Source: Pleurotus djamor
Taxonomy: Eukaryota > Basidiomycota > Agaricomycetes > Agaricales > Pleurotaceae
DNA: 64,000 nt
NCBI GenBank assembly: GCA_029747585.1
Contig: JAPEVF010000096.1
Coordinates: 49,400 to 113,399 of the forward strand
Direction of reading: 5' to 3'
Positions 56,270 to 64,000 of the stretch are shown piece by piece; within the stretch, counting starts at the first letter, position 1; every line of letters starts with the position of its first letter. Under the pieces are notes generated by a model, which was given only the letters and a program-made list of their open reading frames with translations, was not told where the DNA came from and searched no databases. Made by a program: the position numbers and the translations under genes.

Positions 56270-57557
56270 TCATCTCTCCATAAACTCGATCAAACCCGAG
56301 AAATTGAACGTTGGATCCTCCCACCATCGAACCTTGGCATCCTGGAACACGCGAATCCTTTTGATAGGTATCCCAAATCGAACGCGTTCTTGCATGACAG
56401 CTTCTAAGACGGATATGGCATCATTGGTCAAAGAGAGAGGTAACTCTATCGTTTCGAGCCGCGGACACATTGGCATGGCGTCTTCAGGAGGCTTCAACAG
56501 GGATCTCAAGGCGTCGCGGAGCAACCAGTCCTTGAGCGAGGAACTAAAGCAGAGGACCTGTAAATGACGATAATGCCGTATGATTACGCCTATGCACAGA
56601 ATGTGCGTCCAGTCGCTGGAGATGGAGACGTAGGTTGTCATTGAAGCGCACAACGTAAAAAGCCGTATATATTCCTTGTAACATGCCTGAGAAGGTGAGG
56701 GTACCTTGACTGACAGACAGGTAGGATTATTCGGTGACGTAACCCTCAGGTCTGTTGGGAATGTGATTTGGACGTGCAACGGATCGGTAAATGTGGGTGT
56801 TCGCGAGGTAAAGCCAAAGAGGGTCGATAGACTCGAGAGTCCATAGCCCGTGAGGTTTGAGAAGCCAAGATCAACATGGGCCACCATGGGTAAATTAAGG
56901 TACCCCAGAATCACCCCGTAGGAAGGGTCACAACGCGACATCTTGATGGCTTCAAGAAACGGAAGTGTGACGGTGGAAAGCGCACGCTTAGCCGAAGAGT
57001 CTTCCAAAGTGGCTCCGAGTGGCGTAGGAAGCGTATCAAGATGGAGTGATTTGAGGTTTGAGGTTGATTTCACGACCTGCAAGAGCACCGTGACGATTTC
57101 TTCAACGGATGCGTGGTTAAGATAGCCCAGACATTGAGAAATTGACAATTCTTGAAGACTTGAGAGGGTAGGGATGATGTTCAAGCGACAAATCCCCACA
57201 AGGCGCAATCTCTGAATAAATGAGGGGGTTTGAGAAATAAAGCAAAACGGGTGCGATAAGCTCAAGGGTTTAAAACCGGTATGGTTGGAGAAGTCAAGAT
57301 CAGCATGAGTCACCACAGGTAACTCAAGATACCTCAGTAATAGCTCGTAGGAAGGGTGACAACGCGACATATTGATGGCTTCGAGAAGGGAAAGTGTGAC
57401 GGGGGAAAGCGTGTATTTAGCTGGAGAGTTTTCCGAAGGGAATGGAGTAGGAAGCATCTCAAGATCTAGCGATTTGAGCTTGGGTGTTGATTTGACAACC
57501 TGCAAGAGCACTGCAACAATTTTTTCAATGGGCGCGTCGTCAAGATAGTCCAGGCAC
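56270..57557 (-). pseudogene. F-box/LRR gene truncated at its 5' side by mobile DNA
   Basis: The frame enters from the inverted-repeat border at 57558 with CLDYLDDAPIEKIVAVLLQV and runs to a stop at 56270. Two tandem units of about 141 residues follow each other: VVKSTPKLKSLDLEMLPTPF with LLEAINMSRCHPSYELLLRY, then VVKSTSNLKSLHLDTLPTPL with FLEAIKMSRCDPSYGVILGY. The end has the usual block CPRLETIELPLSLTNDAISV, LEAVMQERVRFGIPIKRIRV. No F-box, lead or start codon is present, and the missing 5' part is not found on the far side of the mobile element. It is called a pseudogene because its N-terminal half is lost, although the remaining frame is still open. Confidence 0.75.
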
Positions 57558-57559
57558 TA

Positions 57560-57745
57560 TGACGTACATTCGGTAGCAAAAATAAACGCGCAACCTACTT
57601 TTTGTAAACACAACGCGCGCAACTTTTTTACACNTTTTTTCAAGGCGCGCAACTTTTCGAGTTGAAAAATGCGCGACACTTTTCTATGGGCTTCGTTGAA
57701 ACAAGTATCTAGAGGCATGGTCTGAACTGAGCAACCCTGGGATCT
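57560..57745 (+). repeat. Left outer terminal inverted repeat
   Basis: About 186 bases matching the reverse complement of 63462-63646 with few differences. Weaker matching continues to about 57865. It holds one N at 57634 in a T run. Confidence 0.9.
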
Positions 57746-58377
57746 GCATGTCAGGGATTGAAGGTGTGTGCAAGTGCGTCTTTCGTGTGATTTTCGCATT
57801 TTCAATAACCTCCTGTCTTTCTCCTACGTCATGTGCCACAGACGCCCGTTGTTGGCGCCCACACTCACACAGCCAACAAGACAACTCCCGCGTTTAAGCA
57901 CAGTTGAAATAAGTATGAGAAGAGGTGTAGTACATCAATACTCTTACATGCCTTATCGGCGAATCAATCCAAAGCATATGAATCCATTATCGAGTCCATT
58001 CCGCCGGAACCAACGCTGCGAATCGTGCTGAAACGCGGGACCAACATGCAATAAGTACCAGACGACGGACAACCACTCCGGCTCCGGCTCTCGGGGTGCA
58101 GTCATGGGGGGAACCATAATGTATCAACAGCCTACATCTTGTTTTTCGTCCAAAAGCCGCTATACATACCACTTGCGCAAATTCCCCGTGAGCCCGAAAT
58201 CTCATTTTGGCGATCAAGCTGTGCTACGACAAGAAAGATGAAAGGTAAGTACAAGATAGTCAACTGGACTGATAAAGTACTTACCCATGAGGCCATGGGT
58301 CCGTTAGTGAGTACCTGCAGTTGGTAGGGCACGGGCCTTAATCTTTCGAACATGTGGCATGTCGCCCTCGGTGAAGG

Positions 58378-58385
58378 GGGCCGAC
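58378..58385. repeat. Target-site duplication of the hAT element, left
   Basis: GGGCCGAC directly before the element end TAGGGCTTCAA; the identical octamer follows the right end at 62476-62483. Confidence 0.95.
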
Positions 58386-58597
58386 TAGGGCTTCAAGCCG
58401 TACCGTATACGGCAACGGCCGTACAGAAGCGGATGTCATACGGGGAGGGGAAAGGGGAACCCCGTACGTATAAGGGGGTATGGGCAACCTCTATACGGTA
58501 CGGCACGGGACGTTAAACGGTGATACGGCCGTCAATACGGTTACAAAATTGATTTGATTCGAAAATATACAATAAGAGCATGTTTATATCCTAAGGA

Positions 58598-61500
58598 CTA
58601 ATGAGAGCGAGCACGGCGAAGCTGCTGTTTGTATAACATGAGGATCCGGATAGTTTCCGGCTTGAGGCTGGCGCGGCGAAGGGAGATTGTATCTCGGGCA
58701 CTTGAGAATATTCTCTCAACCGCAACCGCCGATCCTGCAGACATCCTTGAGTTTTGTCACTGCCCAGAATAGGTAGGTATTTATTACTTACCAGGTATCC
58801 CGTGAATGTCGAACGCGAGACGTGAGAGATTGGGAAATTGCAAACGGCGTTCATTCCACCATTTGATGGGATTGACATCGATGCTGGCAAGAGGGAGGCT
58901 CCAATACTCGGTAAGCTCGTCTACAACCATAGTAGTTTGGCGGTTGCGATAGGTGGAAAGGAGATCGACCTCATCGGAGCCAGAGGCAAGAGATTGCGAA
59001 GAAGAGGAGGCAGGAACAGGGGGGGGCGGCCAAAGTTTTGTACTTCGAATTGAAGTGCTCGGTCAGCTTGGATTTGGACTTTTCGAGGTAGTTGGCGAGT
59101 GTCTTGTCACTCGCATATTCGTCCTTCAGTGTCTTGTAAGAAATACGAGGATCTAGAACTGAAACATGGTTAGAATGGCTTGGACGAGCAGCGTCAAGGA
59201 AAATACTCACGGGAGGCCCAGGTATAGAATGGGGATTCATCTATCTTCGTGTAATACTCACTCAGCTTCATAAAAGAGGCAATGAGGCTGTCTCGGAGGG
59301 CCTTCGGTGCGTCGTCCGGGAGTGAGGAGAGAATTTCGCGAAGATGCTCCTGAAGTCCCCTGAACATCGCAAGGGTGGTGGAAAGCATAGGCGTAGACGT
59401 AGCTGACATCTGGATGCTCGCAGCATGGAAGTAGTTGAGCCACTTGTCAACGATGGCGATGGCATTCCACTGGGATTCGCTAAGTTCATTGCTGCGGAGA
59501 TCTCGGTTCTTCCCGACAAAATCATTCAAGACGGGCTTGAGCTGTAGCGCTCGACCTTCAGAAATCAGAAATGAGTCAGACAATAAAATGATGAACATTC
59601 AGACACTTACGAAGCATATAGTGGGTAGAAGACCACCGTGTCTTCGAGTCCAGAATGAGCATGAGTGGTGTACCAGAGGTAATTGTTATGGCTTTGCTTC
59701 GCAGTGCGTTGGCGACATCCTCAAGCCACGATCCTCGTCGTTGTGGAGATGATCTAACTGCGCGAATAATTTTGCGGAGCTGAAGGTAGCATAGGCGTTA
59801 ATTACTCAAATGAAACACGAAGCTATAAAGATAGTACCCGCGAGACAGAAAGTGTTATATCATTGAGAGCGTTGGATGCCGCGGTTGAAGATTGATCAAT
59901 GCTTTCAAACTCATCATCCTCCTCTCCCTCTTCCTCATACCCCATTTCATCATCATCGCCGCTGGCAGTGACGATGGACTGATAATCCCCACCAGGTCCT
60001 GCAGCACGTGTCTGTTCGTTCTTAGAAAGGGCGCCGATACCTTCTAAAAGCTGTTCGGGGACCAAGGTGAGCTTAAAGTGGATATAGTACTAATGACAAA
60101 TCAAATAAACATACACGGAGAGCAGCCAGATGGATAGTGTGCGGAATGCAGCGCAAGCGCGAGGATTTTGCGGAGAAGTCGAAGCCGGCATTGAAGTGCA
60201 AGTCTTCGAGGGTCTCCATCAAGGTGTCGTTGTTTGACGCATTGTCCATGACGATTGCGATCACCTAGAGTTAACAGCGTAATCAGAGAAGCGTATAGGC
60301 ACAACAGGCTTGGGAGGTACCTTGCCGACCAATCCAAATCGCTCCATGACCGCCCAAACGACCTCAGCCATGTTTGCTCCTGTATGACTCCCTACTAGCT
60401 CCTTAAAATCGATGAGAAGCTCCTCTAGATATGGATGAGGTTGGGACGACGATNAAAAAAAGGTGAAACATACCTAGAGTTCCTTCGTTTGAAACGAAAT
60501 GAGCAACGATCGCCAAAAACGCGTTTTACCCATTCGGAGAGAAGCTTGTCGAACACGTCTTGATCAAACTTTGACTGAAATGATGTCAGTGAGGGAGTAG
60601 GGATGCCGATGGTGGGTATATACCTTCTCCTTATCACGCTGTTGGTTGAACAGGTCGATCACAGTCGCTTGCTTCTCTTGGGTGCGTATGTATTCGGCAA
60701 GCAAGTCGGTGCTCAAGGGAGTCTTGTTTGCTGCAATCCGAAGATCCTTAGCGTCGGGAGGAGTCTCCCGATTCTTGAGGACTTCGTAGAGCCGAAAAGC
60801 GAGGGGGTACTTCCTCAAGTAATTGACAAGGCCTGGGCAACGAGCAATTAAAAATGGTGTTCAAAAATATTCACTGTAGCAGCTTACCGGTGACGCTATA
60901 CTTCATAGATTGGGTAACTTTGTGAACTTTGCGCGCGCCGTCATGATAGCAAACGTAGCGCCTCTCGCCCTTGGGAAACGGCTGGTCAGCCGGCGCCTTG
61001 ACTTCTTCGTAGAACAGATAAATGGGGTTGCGCTATCGGAAGAATAAACATATGAGCAAGGGGAAAAGGTTTGAAGTCAGTTGGATACATACCTTCGATG
61101 CTTTTGGCAGGGGTTCGAAGTGAGGTTGACTGGGTTCGACAGTGGCCTCAGTCGCGCTGCGATTACGCTTGACTTGAGGAGGCGGCGACTTTGAATTTTC
61201 ACGCGGACGCTTGGCATTGGCGGGAACAATTTTGGAAGGGAGCATGGCCGCAATCTATGGGTTTGTGAGCAAGATATCGCGTAGTACCTCCGAGTCTGTC
61301 AAGGGCATACCTCTTCGTTTGTAATTTCTTGGATCTCCTCTTCACTCTGCGAACCAACCGACTCTGGACGAAAGTCGGTGTCACATGCGTCATCATCGTC
61401 GGTGTCGGCGTCGTCTACGCGTGGCTTTCTAGTCCTGGTGCGTGCGGTAGAAGAGGTGGTCGCCGTGGCGCGGAACTTGGGCTCGAGCTTCCCATACTCA

Positions 61501-61750
61501 TCGTAGCGAAGGGAGTCGATCGCGCCTTGAGCCTTCGTCGATGCGCGGCGGTTTCGGTTAGGTCGAGACTCTACAGCAATTGGTCAGTACACGGAGAATC
61601 AACTTGACAATCAGCAAAGTATTACGAACCGTTAGGTGGAGCGTCCTCGACCACAGGCATGGGGCGAGGGTCAGACGGATCCCAGATGAAGGGGATCTTA
61701 GAGGCTGGTAGCAGCTCCCCATCTGGACCGATAGCGCACTGATCAGACAT
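58598..61750 (-). CDS. hAT transposase with hATC dimerisation domain
   Basis: Cut-and-paste transposase acting on the ends of its own element. ATG at 61750 opens MSDQCAIGPDGELLPASKIP. A Ser/Asp/Arg-rich N-terminus follows (DDADTDDDDACDTDF; PREN-SKSPPPQVKRNRSA), then a possible BED-like region with YVCYHDGARKVHKV and a helical part (LLAEYIRTQEKQATVIDLFN). hAT core blocks are clear: VIAIVMDNASNNDTLMETL with a catalytic Asp, RCIPHTIHLAALR, LILDSKTRWSSTHYMLR, and LDPRISYKTLKDEYASDKTL. The C-terminal hATC domain is NPIKWWNERRLQFPNLSRLA with AVERIFSSARDTISLRRASL, ending RRARSH at TAG 58598-58600. There are about ten short introns. One N at 60454 lies next to an A run at a splice border. I saw no clear stop within exons, so it may be active. 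Confidence 0.85.
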
Positions 61751-61809
61751 AGGAAGTGAGAACGATGGATAGAGAAGCAAGGCACCAATAATGACGCTGC
61801 TGAGGGAAT

Positions 61810-62169
61810 TCACTCACCATTTGAAGCTATTTTATAGAAGTCGCACTTCTCCCCTAAAGCCTCCTGTCCGCTGAAAACTGGGTCGCCGCTTTGAGGAACC
61901 ACACGACCGACCACGAAGCAACATGGTCTGTTCCTAAGGTGAGATATGTCAGTGTCCAGTAGCAGTTGATGGATTATAATATACTGACTAACTCTGTATG
62001 GCCTGTTCTGTGCGTATGCTTGAAGGGCTTGTTCTTGAGTCCGATGTGCTGTGGAGAACACCACATGCTTGGTGTTGCTCCAAGTATGGCGCAGAGCGGG
62101 AGTCGGATGGGACAATGGTGATTTCACACTATTCTCCTGGTGGCATGACCAACAGAGGCATAAGTGCAA
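61810..62169 (-). CDS. Unassigned ORF inside the hAT element, 119 codons
   Basis: Opens MHLCLCWSCHQENSVKSPLS and includes HVVFSTAHRTQEQALQAYAQ and CCFVVGRVVPQSGDPVFSGQ. It lies upstream of the transposase on the same strand. A donor near its end does not join the transposase in frame, so it may be a separate small gene or an untranslated leader. No motif recognised. Confidence 0.3.
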   Translation of the reverse strand: MHLCLCWSCHQENSVKSPLSHPTPALRHTWSNTKHVVFSTAHRTQEQALQAYAQNRPYRVSQYIIIHQLLLDTDISHLRNRPCCFVVGRVVPQSGDPVFSGQEALGEKCDFYKIASNGE

Positions 62170-62475
62170 TGTGATCCAGCGTCGAGGGCTAGATAAGGAG
62201 CCGCGGGGTTCATAAATGGCAAGGGTCTGGCTGTTGCCATGATCGTTGGTGGTGGTCGGCCAAAAAGAAAAATCCCGATAAGGCTTTTGGCGGTAGTTCT
62301 CACGCTCAGACCCGTATTACCGTATACGGACGTCCCCTAACGGACCGTACAACTCAACACGACACACCGTGACCCGTACGTATGAAGTACATATCATGAG
62401 GCCGTACGGTACGGTGCGTAGCCCTTATATACGGCAACGTATACCCCGTTCATACGGCAACGGGTTGAAGCCCTA

Positions 62476-62483
62476 GGGCCGAC
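62476..62483. repeat. Target-site duplication of the hAT element, right
   Basis: GGGCCGAC directly after the right element end, identical to 58378-58385. Confidence 0.95.
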
Positions 62484-63461
62484 TGCACCATGAGAACAAC
62501 CTGGTATCAGGACGTCGAAATGGGGGGACCAAGAAAGCTTGATCGATACCTTCAACGCGTTGAACGCACGTTGTGTAATCGTCAAGCTTCCGTCGCAGTC
62601 AAGTGGATCTACAATAGATAATAGTGTGAGTTGAACAACCCGTTCAATTGATATGAGAGACTTACCATTATTCCTGGACGTATTAGGTTCGAAACAAAAC
62701 CAATTCCACTGCTTTAGGAAGCGTTGGGGGATGTGTAGGGCTCGGGGTTAGGCCGGTCATGTTTCATTCGGTAAATACCTGCGAAAACGGGAGGAAAAGG
62801 GTCAGGTCACTTTGAGACACTGTCAAACGGGATGGAATGGACTTACATTTACGCTATCAGACCTCCAGTGCATCGGGTTGAAGTGTACGTTCACTTAGAT
62901 GATTGAGATTTGCCGTTCTGTGATGCTGTGGAAATATGTGTGAGTTTGGTTTGCCGTCGATTTGTCTTGAATGACTGACTGAGTGATGGTGGATGCGCGG
63001 TTGATGCGCGGGGTCGATCGCTCGGATGTCTGTGAGACCGCTTTTTGCCGTTGTGGGATTTCACTGTCTCCGAACGGTTCTGGGGAGTGGGGAACAAGTG
63101 GGGAACTAAGGGGAAATGAGCGAGACCTTCATGAGAAGTTGAGAAAGGTTGATCAGGGCCTCGGAATGCGTGGATTGGGATTGGGTAGGTCTTATACTCA
63201 CCTTGCAGTTAAGCCTTGAAGCTTTGGAGGATGAAGCTGAAGGATGAATCGATGATCGATGATCGAGAGGTGGTGGAGAGAGGGATGGAGATGGATTTTG
63301 TCGAGGTTAGAGGGGAAGTTGATCGTGGGCTGAGGACGGCGAAAACGGGCGCCAACGACCAGCGTCTGTGTCACATGATGGATGAGAGAGATAGGAGGTC
63401 CTTGGGAAGGCGAAAATCATGACAACGAAGTACTCACACACGCCCACAAGCCCTGGGACAG
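62484..63461. other. Interior DNA of the outer element, right of the hAT insertion
   Basis: About 1 kb. Plus-strand frames at 62983-63422 are charged and have no known motif. The part nearest the right repeat (about 63340-63461) is a diverged inverted copy of 57746-57865. No gene called. Confidence 0.4.
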
Positions 63462-63646
63462 AGATCCCAGTGTTCATCAGTTCAGACCATGCCTCTAGAT
63501 ACTCGCTTCGACGAAGCCCACAGAAAAGTGTCGCGCATTTTTCAACTCGAAAAGTTGCGCGCCTTGAAAAAAGTGCAAAAAAGTTGCGCGCGTTGTGATT
63601 ACAAAAAGTAGGTTGCGCGTTTATTTTTGCTACCGAATGTACGTCA
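63462..63646 (-). repeat. Right outer terminal inverted repeat
   Basis: About 185 bases, reverse complement of 57560-57745 with few substitutions. It ends CCGAATGTACGTCA next to TA at 63647-63648. Confidence 0.9.
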
Positions 63647-63648
63647 TA

Positions 63649-64000
63649 AGGGTGTACACTTGATCGACGCGAGAATCGGTTACCAGGCTCTGAAGCAGGT
63701 GACTGCCCAAGACACCAGTGGTCCCAGTGACAAGAACGACAACCTTGCTCTCTCCTTTCCCAGGGATGTTCGAAAAATCGCGTGGAATAATTTGAGCAGT
63801 GTACGCTCGGATGAGGCCCTCGACCTGAGAAGTTCGTTCCTCAGGAAAAGGGATGGCTAGAACAGGATCATGACCATGACCATTTTGCGTTGCTCTGGAA
63901 TGGGGCATGTCAGCGTTGAAGAGAGAGCGAGGAGGTGGTCGGGGTCGAAGCAGCCTCGTTTTTATCCTGCTGTGAAGTTGCGGGCCTTAAGCTTCGGTCG
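63649..64000 (-). pseudogene. NRPS-like (adenylation-reductase) gene fragment, broken by inverted repeat
   Basis: Minus-strand coding from the window edge. From 63908 the frame reads MPHSRATQNGHGHDPVLAIP, then FPEERTSQVEGLIRAYTAQI and VVVLVTGTTGVLGSHLLQSL, VTDSRVDQVYTL. VTGTTGVLGSHLL is the NAD(P)-binding start of the thioester-reductase domain of fungal aminoadipate-reductase-like and NRPS-like enzymes. The frame hits the repeat border exactly where the family continues NR (VYTL, then TA of the border), so the reductase is cut after about 25 residues of its domain. The upstream part, adenylation and carrier domains, would lie beyond 64000. The exon border near 63908 is uncertain. Confidence 0.7.

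Larger units (their letters stand above)
58386..62475. mobile_element. hAT-superfamily DNA transposon, 4090 bases
   Basis: Terminal inverted repeats begin TAGGGCTTCAA at both ends (left 58386-58396, right 62465-62475 reversed) and continue as (G/C)CCGT. The ends carry subterminal clusters of CCGTA/GCCGTAT-type repeats (58400-58530 and 62310-62460), typical transposase-binding arrays of hAT elements. An 8-base perfect target duplication flanks it, the length known for hAT. It encodes its own transposase on the minus strand. It is nested inside the outer inverted-repeat unit. The intact ends and perfect duplication point to a recent insertion. Confidence 0.93.
57558..63648. mobile_element. Composite element bounded by long inverted repeats, TA at both ends
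   Basis: The outer borders are inverted copies starting TGACGTACATTCGGTAGC, each next to a TA dinucleotide (57558-57559 and 63647-63648), as in Tc1/mariner-type insertions. The repeats are nearly identical for about 185 bases and recognisably related for about 300. Each has several subterminal copies of CGCGCAACTTTT. Inside lie about 0.6 kb of unidentified DNA, a complete hAT element, and about 1 kb more. No transposase other than the hAT one was found, so the outer unit is either non-autonomous or two inverted copies of a smaller element. The genes on its two flanks are different (F-box left, NRPS-like reductase right). Confidence 0.75.

Noticed and set aside
62983..63422. Two charged plus-strand frames inside the outer element
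   Set aside because: Partly overlap the diverged inverted repeat and show no motif; likely chance frames in GA-rich DNA.
57558..63648. A single simple transposon insertion into one gene
   Set aside because: Left and right flanks belong to unrelated genes (F-box and NRPS-like reductase), so one insertion cannot explain both borders.

Overview
The window is nuclear DNA of a filamentous basidiomycete, most likely an Agaricomycete (mushroom-forming fungus). Genes are packed on both strands and cut by many short (about 50-60 base) GT-AG introns. The gene content also fits: a methanol/alcohol oxidase of the wood-decay type, beta-trefoil mushroom lectins, a PIKfyve/Fab1 lipid kinase, spliceosomal housekeeping genes, and large runs of fast-evolving P-loop GTPase, F-box and MYND genes. 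The species was not identified. All exon structures were inferred by hand from splice signals and protein conservation.

Layout. 1-16 kb is mostly conserved: the end of a Ser/Pro-rich gene, alcohol oxidase (1792-5611), a divergent pair of tri-snRNP genes (cyclophilin H-like 5717-6669 and DIB1 6825-7532), three ricin-B-type beta-trefoil lectin genes (7.9-10.8 kb; the first has a predicted C-terminal membrane tail), and FAB1 (11106-16031).

16.3-35.4 kb is the most striking part: an uninterrupted array of 13 small GTPases of one family on both strands. They share a P-loop, a DTPGFDD-type switch, a signature like YLHRISDNRMAG and a TTMW block where NKxD is normally expected. Six carry a coiled coil; five of these end in a basic-aromatic KIPxxRRxxxFF tail. 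In the sixth (17889-19869) the chain runs on into a four-helix-bundle domain resembling the N-terminal domain of MLKL and fungal cell-death adaptors. Three members have Arg in place of the Walker A Lys. One has an N-myristoylation signal and one a long disordered N-terminus. The arrangement recalls the GIMAP/IAN clusters of animals and plants and is the best candidate for an undescribed system; a role in immunity, self/non-self recognition or membrane-associated death signalling is inference only.

35.4-47.8 kb is gene-poor: low-complexity DNA, microsatellites, a recurring TACTCTA motif, small duplications and assembly Ns. 39.4-57.6 kb holds F-box/LRR genes (one split, one with an apparent frameshift, one intact, one truncated), a coiled-coil ORF and two tandem MYND zinc-finger genes. 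Three F-box genes share a first coding exon that consists of, or ends at, the ATG; two also share a promoter element.

57.6-63.6 kb is mobile DNA: long inverted repeats surround a 4.09-kb hAT transposon with a perfect 8-base target duplication and a recognisable transposase. The repeats break an F-box gene on the left and an NRPS-like reductase gene on the right, so the two sides were probably not always neighbours.
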